Source: Vogesella mureinivorans (GTDB taxonomy: Bacteria; Pseudomonadota; Gammaproteobacteria; Burkholderiales; Chromobacteriaceae). From it: a stretch of 64,000 bases of DNA. The translations under genes were made by a program, and so were the position numbers. The notes under the pieces are model-generated. The model had not been told where the DNA came from. It was given only the letters and a program-made list of their open reading frames with translations, and did not search any database. Positions 16,217 to 24,549 of the stretch are shown one piece after another; position 1 is the stretch's first letter, and each line of letters begins with the position of its first letter. The stretch covers positions 1 to 64,000 of the forward strand of contig NZ_VMTV02000291.1 of the NCBI RefSeq assembly GCF_007644035.1. Reading direction: 5' to 3'.

Positions 16217-16930
16217 GAACGACTGGCACTGGGTGAGCGAATCAGGTCGGCCAGAACGGCACTGGGCGTGTCAAGAAATGAAGCCGCTAACGTGGTGGGC
16301 GTTTCGCTATCTACCTTCCAGGCCTGGGAGGCCGGCGAACGTGAGCCGGACGCAACCAAGCTGTCAGCACTGGCAAGGCATTACGGGCTGGCGGCAGAGT
16401 GGGTGCTGTTCGGCGCTGGCCCGATGCTGGCGGCCAGCGGCGTGCCCGCTGCTGCCTCTGCAGGCAATGCACAGGCGGTGGTGGATACACGTGGCAATCC
16501 GGTAGATCTGTCGGAGTTTGTGTTCATCCCGCGCTACAACCTGAAAGCTGCAGCAGGCCACGGAGCCGTGGTGGATGACGAAACGCCGATGTTCAGCATG
16601 GCTTTCCGCCGCTATTGGGTAGAGAACTACCTGCACGCATACCCTGCAGACCTGGCGGTGATCTCTGTAAAAGGCGATTCAATGGAGGGCGTGCTGAACA
16701 ACAAGGACGTGATCCTGCTGAATACCGCAGACAACCAGCCTACCAGTGGCTTGTATGTGCTACGGGTGGAAGGCGATTTGATCGTGAAACGGGTACAACG
16801 CCTGCCTGGTGGTACCCTGCGCGTTATCAGCGCCAACGACGCCTATCCTACCTTCGAAGTAGACCTGAATAGCCCGCCAGCTGACTTCGATGTCATCGGC
16901 CGTGTAGTGTGGTATGGCAGACAAACATGA
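16148..16930 (+). CDS. S24-type phage repressor
   Basis: The 260-residue repressor has an N-terminal XRE HTH (LGERIRSARTALGVSRNEAANVVG...FQAWEAGEREPD, residues 28-65) and a C-terminal LexA/CI-like S24 peptidase domain, with Ser in VKGDSMEG and Lys in YVLRVEGDLIVKRV. Such repressors self-cleave after DNA damage, releasing the prophage; this differs from the Mu c protein and resembles lambda CI. I use ATG 16148; an upstream frame opens at 16091. It faces Ner across the operator region and ends at a terminator. Confidence 0.88.
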   Translation: MNNLKAQEGNRKPVSTYIVEPENERLALGERIRSARTALGVSRNEAANVVGVSLSTFQAWEAGEREPDATKLSALARHYGLAAEWVLFGAGPMLAASGVPAAASAGNAQAVVDTRGNPVDLSEFVFIPRYNLKAAAGHGAVVDDETPMFSMAFRRYWVENYLHAYPADLAVISVKGDSMEGVLNNKDVILLNTADNQPTSGLYVLRVEGDLIVKRVQRLPGGTLRVISANDAYPTFEVDLNSPPADFDVIGRVVWYGRQT

Positions 16931-16946
16931 AAACTGGTGTCAAAGA

Positions 16947-17015
16947 CGCCGCTGCAGAATGACAAAAAGGCCGCAAAACCCTGCGGCCTTTTACTTTGGC
17001 GGTGCAAAAATGACA
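16947..17015 (-). other. Candidate right end of the prophage with two transposase-site-like repeats
   Basis: On the minus strand TGTCATTTTTGCACCGCC (17015 to 16998) begins with TG and resembles TGTCATTCTGCAGCGGCG (16964 to 16947). Two end-proximal related sites and a 5'-TG terminus are what Mu-type ends require. The match is partial and the other end is outside the window, so no target duplication can be checked. The true border may lie anywhere from 16,930 to 17,260. Confidence 0.35.
16964..16992 (+). terminator. Repressor terminator
   Basis: AAGGCCGCA (16967-16975) pairs with TGCGGCCTT (16982-16990) around AAACCC and is followed by TTTT. It lies 34 bp after the repressor stop codon. A tract on the other side means it could also work in the minus direction. 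Confidence 0.85.
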
Positions 17016-17262
17016 TCGGCGCGCATCATGGCCCTACAGAGCCAAAGCCGCACCGAGCCTAGATCTTCCCACAATATCCCGGCTCATCCCACCGACGGTG
17101 TCAATGCCAATACCTCCGCCACACCACACATTAGCCCTGACAGGGTAGCGTTGCGCGATTTTTGGCACAGTCTCGCACCACCCTTGTCACGAGCGGCAAG
17201 CTGCACAAGGCTGAGGGGCCGGGTGCAGCATGGCAGCCATGTGGTTGCAGCACTATTGTAAA

Positions 17263-17384
17263 AATCCTCACGAATATAAGGATTTTGCATGAAAGCCGAT
17301 GGCAAATACAAAAATCCGCACAATTGCGAGGATTTGTTGCCAAGTGCGCGCACGGAGTGCAGAATCCTTACAACCGCAAGGATT
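17263..17384 (+). promoter_or_regulatory. Three HipB-type operators at 50-bp spacing
   Basis: Three palindromes of form AATCC-N12-GGATT lie at 17263-17284, 17313-17334 and 17363-17384. Their starts are exactly 50 bp apart. The last overlaps the AAGGA ribosome site of hipB, whose ATG is at 17389. E. coli HipB binds TATCC-N8-GGATA boxes, so the form fits autoregulation by HipB/HipBA, with looping or cooperative binding likely because of the even phase. Confidence 0.85.
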
Positions 17385-17388
17385 TATC

Positions 17389-17655
17389 ATGAAGATACCC
17401 ATCGATAATGCAGCAGCCATTGGCAAAGTAGTGCGCGCCAGCCGCAAGGCACAGAAAATCCGCCAGGACGATGCCGCTGGCAGCATTGGCGTCAGCGAGA
17501 ATTTTCTTGGCAAGATCGAGCGCGGCGGCGAAACGGTGCAGTGGGGCAAGCTGTTCCAGGTACTGGAGGGGCTGGGCATTCGCGTAACGGTGGACGTCCC
17601 CGAAAGCGTGGCCACCTACCTGCAGGATGCGGCCAACCACAAGGGCAAGCCATGA
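17389..17655 (+). CDS. hipB: HipB-like antitoxin
   Basis: The 88-residue XRE-family protein has an HTH at about residues 10-62 (IGKVVRASRKAQKIRQDDAAGSIG...ENFLGKIERG). It binds and neutralises HipA and represses the operon. I choose ATG 17389 because AAGGA lies 6-7 nt upstream and the third operator ends 4 bp before it; a longer frame from 17299 would run through two operators. The stop overlaps the hipA start (ATGA). A copy of the short chromosomal repeat lies at 17,628 in the gene's end. Confidence 0.88.
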   Translation: MKIPIDNAAAIGKVVRASRKAQKIRQDDAAGSIGVSENFLGKIERGGETVQWGKLFQVLEGLGIRVTVDVPESVATYLQDAANHKGKP

Positions 17656-18959
17656 ACGGGCGGTCTTTGCACGCATCGATCAATCACACCACGGTGGGCA
17701 CCTTGCAAGAGGTGGCCGGGCTGTGGAGCTTCCAGTACGCGCCCGACTGGCTGGGCACGCCGGCGTGCTTCGCGCTCAGCCCGCACCTGCCACTGCAGGC
17801 CGAACCGTTGCTGGATGGCGCGAGCCAGCGCCCAGTGCAGTGGTATTTCGATAACCTGCTGCCGGAAGAAGGACAACGCTTGCTGCTGGCAGGCGATGCC
17901 CGGCTGGATGCGGCCGACGCCTTCGGCCTGCTGGCCTGGTACGGCGCAGAATCGGCCGGGTCGGTTACCTTGCTGCCACCCGATGCCGCGCCACACACAG
18001 CAGAACCGCTGCGACCTCTGCCGGACGAGGTGCTGGAGGCCCGCATTCGCCAGCTACCCAAGGCACCGCTGACGCAAGCGGCCATCAAACGCATGTCGCT
18101 GGCCGGCGCGCAGCACAAGCTGGCAGTAGTGCTGCAAGATGACGCATTGTTCGAACCAGCAGGCGCTACACCTTCCACCCATATCCTGAAGCCGGACCAC
18201 CCGGATGAGGACTACCCCCACTCGGTAATCAACGAATGGTTCGTGATGCGCCTGGCCAAGCGACTGGGGCTGGCGGTGCCCGAGGTGCATCGGCGCTATG
18301 TACCATCACTGGTTTACCTGATAGACCGCTTTGACCGCACGCCTGCCGGCCAGGGTTGGCAGCGCCGGCACGTGATAGACGCCTGCCAGCTACTGGGGCT
18401 GGACCGCAGCTTCAAATACAGCCAGGGCAGCCTGCCAAACCTGGCCGCACTGGCCAATGCCTGCCGTAGCCCGGCGGTAGCGCGGCCCCGGCTGTTTGGC
18501 TGGCTGGTATTCAACGTGCTGGTAGGCAATAGCGATGCCCACCTGAAAAACCTGAGTTTTCTGGTATCGCATGAGGGCGTGCAGCTGGCACCGCTCTACG
18601 ATCTGCTCAGTGTGGCCAGCTACGACACCGCCGCCTTCGATAAAACCGGGTGGCCGGCGCACACGCAGCTGGCCTGGCCACTCTTGGGCGAGCGGCACTT
18701 TTCGGCCATCACCCGTGGCCTGCTGCTGGAGGCCGGTGCGGCGTTAAACCTTGCCAAAGGCACCGCCGAGCGGCTGCTGGAAAACCTGCGCAAACGCGCC
18801 GTACAGCAGGCAGAAGCGCTGTACGCCGAGGTTGAAGCCGACAACGCCCGCCTGCTACAGGTGCGCCCCGAGCTGGCCGCCACGCAGGCAGGCGAGGCGC
18901 GCTGCCTGCGCACCCTGCTGCACACCGTTATCAAGGAAATGGCGCAGCAGCTGGCCTGA
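17652..18959 (+). CDS. hipA: HipA-like serine/threonine kinase toxin
   Basis: The 435-residue protein is a full-length HipA kinase. It has the SLAGAQHKLAVV loop (the segment holding the autophosphorylated Ser in E. coli HipA, with His in place of the usual Glu), THILKP, the catalytic loop VGNSDAHLKN with its Asp, and the metal-binding Asp in LAPLYDLLS. E. coli HipA phosphorylates glutamyl-tRNA synthetase and causes persistence; other HipA proteins differ in target. The kinase motifs are intact. Coupled to hipB. Confidence 0.92.
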   Translation: MNGRSLHASINHTTVGTLQEVAGLWSFQYAPDWLGTPACFALSPHLPLQAEPLLDGASQRPVQWYFDNLLPEEGQRLLLAGDARLDAADAFGLLAWYGAESAGSVTLLPPDAAPHTAEPLRPLPDEVLEARIRQLPKAPLTQAAIKRMSLAGAQHKLAVVLQDDALFEPAGATPSTHILKPDHPDEDYPHSVINEWFVMRLAKRLGLAVPEVHRRYVPSLVYLIDRFDRTPAGQGWQRRHVIDACQLLGLDRSFKYSQGSLPNLAALANACRSPAVARPRLFGWLVFNVLVGNSDAHLKNLSFLVSHEGVQLAPLYDLLSVASYDTAAFDKTGWPAHTQLAWPLLGERHFSAITRGLLLEAGAALNLAKGTAERLLENLRKRAVQQAEALYAEVEADNARLLQVRPELAATQAGEARCLRTLLHTVIKEMAQQLA

Positions 18960-19191
18960 GCCAGAGCGTTGCTGGTAGCTGGCCGGGCGCCGCACCCAGC
19001 CACCAGCCAAGGCGCCACCACGGCGGAGCACTGCGCCCCCCCACCTACGCCCGCACAGCGGCATCCACCCACACACAGCAGTGCAATGCTTGCACGCTGC
19101 CCAATCGCCACCACTGCAGCAGGCAGTGTGCCAGCGCCCGGTTTCGATATAGGATAAGCGGGTAAACCCGACCACCCGCTACCAGACCATC

Positions 19192-19560
19192 ATGCCCCCG
19201 CTGCTCAAGCTACTCCTCCAACCGCTACAAGCCCTGTGGCACAAGCATCGCGACGCCTGGAATAAGCCGCACTCCATGGGCAGCGCCTATGCTGACGACA
19301 ACGGCGAGCTGCTAGAAGATGACCTTTGTTTCCAGCACGGACACCCCCCGCCCCGCTACCCGCGTTTCCGCCCCACGGTGTCACGCAACGCCGCCATCCG
19401 CGCCGCTTTTGTCAGCCGTGGGCACGGCCTGCGCAGTACGCGCCGGCTGGCCCCTGGCAGCGCCTGCCTGCTGGACGACGGGCAGCAGCTGTACCTGGGC
19501 GACGACGTGGCGGCCACGCAGCACACCGCAGGCCAGGTTGGCCGCAACACCAGCCACTAG
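19192..19560 (+). CDS. Hypothetical protein
   Basis: The 122-residue frame uses codons typical of the genome (third-position G/C) and reads PPLLKLLLQPLQALWHKH at the start, then ADDNGELLEDDLCFQHG and a basic, Arg-rich second half. No signal peptide, domain or family recognised. There is no strong ribosome site. A repeat copy lies at 19,536. It is isolated between hipA and the hairpin downstream of pyruvate kinase; real but of unknown role. Confidence 0.5.
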   Translation: MPPLLKLLLQPLQALWHKHRDAWNKPHSMGSAYADDNGELLEDDLCFQHGHPPPRYPRFRPTVSRNAAIRAAFVSRGHGLRSTRRLAPGSACLLDDGQQLYLGDDVAATQHTAGQVGRNTSH

Positions 19561-19606
19561 CGTAGCCTGCGCCCTGGCGTGCCGCCGTGGCTGGACGCTG
19601 CAACAA

Positions 19607-19641
19607 AACACCCCCGACAGCCGGCAGCGGTCAGGGGTGTT
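19607..19641. terminator. Hairpin between hypothetical gene and pyruvate kinase
   Basis: AACACCCC (19607-19614) pairs with GGGGTGTT (19634-19641); the inner loop has further GC pairing. Read on the minus strand it is followed by a T-rich stretch (TTTTGTT), so it may end pyruvate kinase transcripts 170 nt beyond the stop. It may also serve the plus-strand gene. Confidence 0.55.
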
Positions 19642-19814
19642 GTCTATGGCAGGCAGCCGTGGCCTGGCATAGCCCGGCACCCAGCCCGGCGGCGCGGCCT
19701 GCGCTAGCCCTGCGCCAGCAGCGCACTGGCCAGCTGGCCCTGCGTGTCGCGGCGGGCCGCCAGCCGCTGCCGTAGTTGGCCGCATGGCTTACAAAGGGTG
19801 CCTCAGGCGATCAC

Positions 19815-21239
19815 TTAACGCGATTCGCCTGCCTTGATGATCTTCATGGTGTTGGTGTGGCCCATCATGCCCACGGTGTCGCCGATGGTGACTACCAGCA
19901 CGTCGCCCTGCACGACCCGGCCGCGTTCCAGCAGCTTGCGTTCGGCGGCGGCCAGCAGTTTTTTCTGGTCGGTGGCGGCAGGTAGCATCATGGGGAATAC
20001 GTCGCGGTACATGGCCAGGCGGCGGTAGGTGCTGACTTCGGGCGTGAGCGCGTAGATGGGCACGCCGCAGTTCACGCGGCTTATCCACAGCGCGGTGGAG
20101 CCGGTCTGGGTGAGCGACACCAGCGCGCGCACGGGCAGGTGGTTGGCGGTAAACAGCGCGGCCATGGCGATGGATTGGTCTACACGGCTGAATTCGCGGT
20201 TGAGGAAGGTGCGTTCCAGCTGGTAGTCGCTGGAGTTTTCCGCTTCCATGCACACGCGGGACATGGACTCGACTGTTTCTACCGGGAACTGGCCAGTGGC
20301 GGTTTCGGCAGACAGCATCACCGCGTCGGTGCCGTCCAGCACGGCGTTGGCTACGTCGGACACCTCGGCGCGGGTGGGCACCGGGCTGCTGATCATGGAT
20401 TCCATCATCTGGGTGGCAGTGATGGTGAGCTTGTTGCGCTCGCGCGCGGCGCGGATCATGCGCTTTTGCAGCGCCGGCACGGCGGCGTCACCCACTTCTA
20501 CGGCCAGGTCGCCACGCGCCACCATGATGCCGTCGGCGGAGTTGATCAGGTCGTCCAGGTTGGTGATGGCTTCGCAGCGCTCGATCTTGGCGATGATGCG
20601 TGCCTGACAGCCGGCCGCGTTGATGAGCGTGCGCGCCATGTACAGGTCGGCGCTGTTTTTGGGGAAGGATACGGCTACGTAGTCGGCTTCCAGCTGCGCG
20701 GCCACTTTGATGTCGTCGATGTCTTTGGCGGTGAGCGCCGGGGCAGACAGGCCGCCGCCCTGGCGGTTGATGCCTTTGTTGTTGGACAGCACGCCGCCCA
20801 CTTTTACCTTGGTGTGAATCTGGCTGCCCAGTACTTTTTCTACCACCAGCACGATGCGGCCATCGTCCAGCAGCAATACGGCGCCCGGCTCTACATCGCC
20901 CGGCAGCTCTTTGTAGTCTAGGCCTACGCGGGCGTCATCGCCCAGCTGGCATTCAGCGTCCAGGATAAAGGCCTGGCCGTTGGTGAGCGTGGTTTTGCCG
21001 TTGGCAAACTTGCCCACGCGGATCTTGGGCCCTTGCAAGTCCACCATGATGGCCACCGGTATGCCCAGCTTGTCTGCCGTGCTGCGCACCAGGGCGGCGC
21101 GGTCGATGTGGTCTTGCGCGGTGCCGTGCGAAAAGTTGAGGCGCACCACGTTTACCCCGGCCTGCAGCAGGCGTTCCAGGGTTTGCGGGTCACTGGACGC
21201 AGGGCCGAGGGTGGCGACGATTTTGGTACGACGGGTCAT
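19815..21239 (-). CDS. pyk: Pyruvate kinase
   Basis: The 474-residue enzyme makes pyruvate and ATP from phosphoenolpyruvate and ADP, the last step of glycolysis. The N-terminus RRTKIVATLGPASSDP, the VNVVRLNFSHG motif, the AKIERCEAI Lys-Glu segment, and GIMVARGDLAVEVG are all canonical. The C-terminal regulatory domain is present. ATG 21239 has AAGGAGA upstream and is the usual start; a frame to 21287 is open but lacks support. A weak promoter (TTTAGT, 17 nt, CATAAT) may lie just upstream. Confidence 0.96.
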   Translation of the reverse strand: MTRRTKIVATLGPASSDPQTLERLLQAGVNVVRLNFSHGTAQDHIDRAALVRSTADKLGIPVAIMVDLQGPKIRVGKFANGKTTLTNGQAFILDAECQLGDDARVGLDYKELPGDVEPGAVLLLDDGRIVLVVEKVLGSQIHTKVKVGGVLSNNKGINRQGGGLSAPALTAKDIDDIKVAAQLEADYVAVSFPKNSADLYMARTLINAAGCQARIIAKIERCEAITNLDDLINSADGIMVARGDLAVEVGDAAVPALQKRMIRAARERNKLTITATQMMESMISSPVPTRAEVSDVANAVLDGTDAVMLSAETATGQFPVETVESMSRVCMEAENSSDYQLERTFLNREFSRVDQSIAMAALFTANHLPVRALVSLTQTGSTALWISRVNCGVPIYALTPEVSTYRRLAMYRDVFPMMLPAATDQKKLLAAAERKLLERGRVVQGDVLVVTIGDTVGMMGHTNTMKIIKAGESR

Positions 21240-21434
21240 GGTGTTGTCTCCTTGGGTTCTGCCTGCATTATGGTACGAAATAGCCATGTACTAAATTGAT
21301 TACAGTTAAAGCCGCCTGCGGGCAGATTACGCTTGCATTCGCGGCAAAAAATGCCGTCAGCACCCGCCACCGCCTACCCTGCGGCCAACCCTGGCTATCG
21401 CCACGTAGCACGCACACTACCTGGCAGACAAAAC

Positions 21435-21460
21435 AAAAGGCACGCCGCGGCGTGCCTTTT
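21435..21460. terminator. Bidirectional terminator
   Basis: AAAAGGCACGCCG and CGGCGTGCCTTTT form a perfect hairpin with almost no loop, 18 bp beyond the stop of the cytochrome b561 gene, which reads toward it. A-tract and T-tract flank it on both strands. Confidence 0.85.
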
Positions 21461-21478
21461 GTGTTTCGGCGGACGCTG

Positions 21479-22129
21479 TTACACCAGCGACAGGCCACCC
21501 AGTACCAGTGCCGCAGCCAGCGCCAGTACCACCACCGCCAGCCAGCCCGGGGCAAAGCGCAGCGGCTTGACCTCGCCTTCCAGCGTTTTATGGCCGGTAA
21601 TCATCGGCGGTACCAGGTTGGTGTTTTTCAGCTTGCGGTAAGCCACAATGGCCAGTACGTGTACGCCTACCAGCCCTAGCAGCACGTTAAACCACAGCTC
21701 GTGCCATTCGGTGACCTGCTCGGCCAGGCTGCTGTCGATGAGTTTGGCCAGCGGGCCGTCGAAGGTGTAGCTGTCCACATCGGCGGCAAACAGGCCCAAG
21801 CCCAGCTGCACCAGCAGCGCGCCCAGCAGCGCCAGCACCATCAGGCCGCCCAGCGGGTTGTGGCCGGGCTGCTGGTTTTCGCTGACCTCGCCGCGCAGAT
21901 AGGCTTTCACCTGGCCTGGCTTCACAAAGTCGGCAAAGCGTGCGCTCTGGCTACCCACAAACCCCCACAGCACCCGAAACACCACCAGCACCAGCATGGC
22001 CACCCCCAGCTTGGTGTGGATCTGTAGCAGGCCGTTTTCGGCCGATGCCCACATGCCGACAAACATGGCCAGTAGTGTCCAGTGAAACAGACGGGTCGGC
22101 ACATCCCATACTTTTACTTTATTGCTCAT
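21479..22129 (-). CDS. Cytochrome b561-family di-haem membrane protein
   Basis: The 216-residue protein has four to five membrane segments. It begins VWDVPTRLFHWTLLAMFVGMW with the first haem-ligand His, then a His in IHTKLGVAMLVLV, and further His in EWHELWFNVLLGLVGVHVLAI. This is the cytochrome b561 / Ni-Fe-hydrogenase-b type, which carries electrons between quinone and periplasmic partners. No cytochrome c partner is adjacent. It is divergent from tyrS. Confidence 0.88.
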   Translation of the reverse strand: MSNKVKVWDVPTRLFHWTLLAMFVGMWASAENGLLQIHTKLGVAMLVLVVFRVLWGFVGSQSARFADFVKPGQVKAYLRGEVSENQQPGHNPLGGLMVLALLGALLVQLGLGLFAADVDSYTFDGPLAKLIDSSLAEQVTEWHELWFNVLLGLVGVHVLAIVAYRKLKNTNLVPPMITGHKTLEGEVKPLRFAPGWLAVVVLALAAALVLGGLSLV

Positions 22130-22251
22130 TTACCCTCTCCCTGTAACGCCGGCTGGCTGCCGGCTGTCCTCATGCAAAATCGATTTTACCCCTACTGCGG
22201 TATCAAGTGCTGCAGCATTCCTTAACAAATGTTGGCCGCCATGTGCCAGCG

Positions 22252-22291
22252 CAGCAAAACGGCAAAATCGGGTAAACTTGCTGTTTTGCTG
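22252..22291. repeat. Inverted repeat in the tyrS leader
   Basis: CAGCAAAAC (22252-22260) and GTTTTGCTG (22283-22291) are perfect inverses separated by 22 nt, about 40 bp before the tyrS start. It could be an operator or an RNA hairpin in the leader. It is not followed by a T-tract, so it is not a simple terminator. Confidence 0.55.
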
Positions 22292-22330
22292 TGGGGCCTG
22301 CGCCCCGACCCTTTCAGGAGAACAATACAG

Positions 22331-23605
22331 ATGTCCCAAGCCTCCCTTATCCAGGATCTGCAAGCACGCGGTCTGATTGCACAACAAACCGACGCGGCTG
22401 CCCTCGAAGAACTGCTGGCCAAGGAAAGCGTGACCCTGTATTGCGGCTTCGACCCCACCGCCGACAGCCTGCACCTGGGCCACCTTGTGCCGGTGCTGGT
22501 GCTGAAGCGCTTCCAGCAGGCTGGCCACAAGCCTATCGCACTGGTGGGCGGCGCCACCGGCATGATCGGCGACCCCAGCTTCAAGGCCACCGAGCGCAAG
22601 CTGAACACCCCGGACGTGATTGCCAGCTGGGTAGAAAAAATCCGCGGCCAGGTATCGCCGTTCCTGAGCTTTGACGGCGACAACGCTGCCATCATGGCCA
22701 ATAACTACGACTGGTTTGGCGGCATGGGCGCGCTGGAGTTCTTGCGCGATATCGGCAAGCATTTCTCTGTAAACCAGATGATCAAGAAAGAGTCGGTGCA
22801 GCAGCGCATCAGCCGCGAAGACCAGGGCATCAGCTACACCGAATTCAGCTACAGCCTGCTGCAAGGCTACGACTTTGCCGAGCTGTACCGCCGCCACGGT
22901 TGCCAGCTGCAAATCGGCGGCTCGGACCAGTGGGGCAATATCACCGCCGGCACCGACCTGACCCGCCGCATCCACCAGAAACAGGTATACGGCCTGACCC
23001 TGCCGCTGGTGACCAAGGCCGACGGCACCAAGTTTGGCAAGACCGAAGGCGGCGCGGTGTGGCTGGACGCCAGCAAAACCAGCCCGTACGCGTTCTACCA
23101 GTTCTGGCTGAACACCGCCGACGCCGACGTGTACAAGTTCCTGCGCTACTTTACCTTTCTGTCCATCGACGAGATCAACGCCATCGAAGAACAGGACAAA
23201 GCCAGCGGCACCAAGCCACAGGCACAGCGCATCCTGGCCGAGCAAGCCACCGCGCTGGTACACGGCCAGGCGGCGGTAGACGCGGCACAGCGCATCAGCG
23301 CCAGCCTGTTTAGCGGCAGCATCACCGACCTGACCGCATCCGACCTGGCACAGCTGGCGCAGGACGGCATGCCCAGCGTGCAGATCGAGTTGGCACAAGC
23401 CGGCCTGATCGACGCGCTGGTAGCCGGTGGCCTGGCCAAGTCCAAGTCCGAAGCACGCACCTTTATCCAGAGCGGCGCAGTGAGCATTAACGGCAACAAG
23501 ATCGAGGCGCTGGACTACCAGGTAGCCGATAGCGATCGCCTGTTTGGCCAGTACAGCCTGCTGAAACGCGGCAAGAAGAACCACACGCTGATCAGCTGGA
23601 TCTAA
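22331..23605 (+). CDS. tyrS: Tyrosyl-tRNA synthetase
   Basis: The 424-residue class I synthetase charges tRNA-Tyr. The HIGH motif is HLGHLVPVL (near residue 47) and the KMSKS-type motif is KFGKTEGG (near residue 235). [13 protein letters not shown] and GGSDQWGNI are family signatures, and a C-terminal S4 RNA-binding domain ([20 protein letters not shown]) is present. ATG 22331 follows AGGAG. It ends at a strong terminator. Confidence 0.97.
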   Translation: MSQASLIQDLQARGLIAQQTDAAALEELLAKESVTLYCGFDPTADSLHLGHLVPVLVLKRFQQAGHKPIALVGGATGMIGDPSFKATERKLNTPDVIASWVEKIRGQVSPFLSFDGDNAAIMANNYDWFGGMGALEFLRDIGKHFSVNQMIKKESVQQRISREDQGISYTEFSYSLLQGYDFAELYRRHGCQLQIGGSDQWGNITAGTDLTRRIHQKQVYGLTLPLVTKADGTKFGKTEGGAVWLDASKTSPYAFYQFWLNTADADVYKFLRYFTFLSIDEINAIEEQDKASGTKPQAQRILAEQATALVHGQAAVDAAQRISASLFSGSITDLTASDLAQLAQDGMPSVQIELAQAGLIDALVAGGLAKSKSEARTFIQSGAVSINGNKIEALDYQVADSDRLFGQYSLLKRGKKNHTLISWI

Positions 23606-23633
23606 GCACTAGCGCGCTGCGCTGACAGCACGA

Positions 23634-23670
23634 CACAACACCCGGCCCCGCGCCGGGTGTTGTGCTTTTT
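23634..23670 (+). terminator. tyrS terminator
   Basis: A perfect 13-bp stem (CACAACACCCGGC with its complement) around CCCGC is followed by TTTTT. It lies 28 bp after the tyrS stop. Confidence 0.92.
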
Positions 23671-23686
23671 GGCCGCGTAAAAGCAC

Positions 23687-23719
23687 TGCGGCCAACCCTG
23701 ACTGGCAAGGTTGGCCGCA
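23687..23719. repeat. Inverted pair of the 11-bp genome repeat
   Basis: TGCGGCCAACC (23687-23697) and GGTTGGCCGCA (23709-23719) are perfect inverses with an 11-nt loop. They lie between convergent genes (tyrS and the minus-strand gene ending at 23738), directly after the tyrS terminator. This is the typical place of paired uptake sequences in Neisseria. See also 52460-52491. Confidence 0.85.
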
Positions 23720-23737
23720 TTATCGTGCAGGCAGGGA

Positions 23738-24358
23738 TCAGCGCACGCGCAGGTCGGTGTCGCCGCTGGCATCCGCCACGCTGTGGTAGCGCAGCAGGCC
23801 GGGTGTATCCGCAGGCAGCGCCTCGGCTACCGGCTTGCCGGCCAGTAGCGCCAGCGCGGGGGCCACCACGGCGGCGCGCAGTGCGTCTTCGCTGTTCAAG
23901 GCCGCCAGATCCAGCGTGTAGGTCCATTCCGGCCCGAATGTGCTATCGCTTTCATCCCACCACAGTAGGCTATCGCCCTGCTGCTGCCACGGCTGCCACT
24001 GGCTGGCGGGGAAGCCCACGTAGGCATCGTATTCAAAGGCAAACTCGCAGCCCCAGTGCGCTACGTGCAGCACCGGCGCGCACGGCTGGCCGTCTGCGCG
24101 CTGCGGCAGGCCGTCGCCGGACAGGCTGATCTGGTAATTGAGCCAGCCGCCGATAAACTCTTTCTTTTTCCTGTTGCGCACCAGCAGACCAAAGCTGCTG
24201 GACAGCGCGCTGCGCTCGCCCTGCTGTTGCTGCTGCGAGTGCAGCTGCTCGGCGATCTTGCGGCACAGGCCGCTGGCGGTGATGGCCTCGGCCAGCAGGG
24301 TGTCCAGGGTTTGCTGCAGGTTTTTGGCGTGGCGCCAGGGCTCGTTGCCGGTAGTCAT
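23738..24358 (-). CDS. Hypothetical protein
   Basis: The 206-residue protein has a helical N-terminus (WRHAKNLQQTLDTLLAEAITASG) and a mixed C-terminal domain rich in Trp and acidic residues (SLLWWDESDSTFGPEWTYTLDL). No signal peptide or membrane segment. The look is of a conserved cytoplasmic protein of Neisseriales, but I do not recognise a family. ATG 24358 (MTTGNEPW) is used; an upstream frame to 24409 is less likely. Confidence 0.65.
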   Translation of the reverse strand: MTTGNEPWRHAKNLQQTLDTLLAEAITASGLCRKIAEQLHSQQQQQGERSALSSSFGLLVRNRKKKEFIGGWLNYQISLSGDGLPQRADGQPCAPVLHVAHWGCEFAFEYDAYVGFPASQWQPWQQQGDSLLWWDESDSTFGPEWTYTLDLAALNSEDALRAAVVAPALALLAGKPVAEALPADTPGLLRYHSVADASGDTDLRVR

Positions 24359-24449
24359 GCGTGGGGCTTTCGTGTTCGTTGGGCGGGGCGGCTGGCGCCC
24401 CGCTGGCAAGCGCGCAGTCTAGCACAGGCTACCGGCGTGGATGACGGGC

Positions 24450-24484
24450 AAAAAAAGAGGGGTTGCCCGTCCAAAGGCAACCCC
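24450..24484 (-). terminator. Terminator of the quinone oxidoreductase gene
   Basis: GGGGTTGCC (24459-24467) pairs with GGCAACCCC (24476-24484). On the minus strand the hairpin is followed by CTC and a run of seven Ts. It lies about 65 bp after the oxidoreductase stop. Confidence 0.88.
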
Positions 24485-24549
24485 CGCATCCCATCCAGGT
24501 CCATCCAGCAGAAGCGATTTGCTGTTGAAACCAGATTATCGAAACACGA

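Larger units (their letters stand above)
1..17015 (-). mobile_element. Mu-like transposable prophage, c-end portion
   Basis: The gene order repressor, Ner, transposase A, ATPase B, GemA, Mor, lysis genes, gp26/gp27-like genes, gp28 terminase, gp29 portal, F, G is the Mu order read from the right. Only the repressor is on the plus strand. The left side continues outside the window, so tail, major capsid and the second end are not visible. All core proteins are full length with intact motifs, so the visible part shows no decay. The right boundary near 17,015 is inferred from a TG...CA-type end and is uncertain by up to about 240 bp. The chromosomal short repeat is sparse here (3 copies in 17 kb). 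Confidence 0.93.

Noticed and set aside
16964-16992. Repressor terminator as a further inverted pair of the genome repeat
   Set aside because: It contains CTGCGGCC but lacks the CAAC part of the motif, so it is only a partial resemblance.
17016-18959. hipBA as part of the prophage
   Set aside because: Mu-like elements end just beyond the repressor, hipB carries the chromosomal repeat, and the operon has host-like base composition; still, the border is not proven.
22130-22330. T-box or other known riboswitch before tyrS
   Set aside because: No specifier loop or antiterminator features; only a simple inverted repeat is present.
22130-23584. Long minus-strand open frame (484 codons) opposite tyrS
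   Set aside because: It is antisense to an unmistakable tyrosyl-tRNA synthetase and arises from G+C-rich codon structure; no domain is visible.
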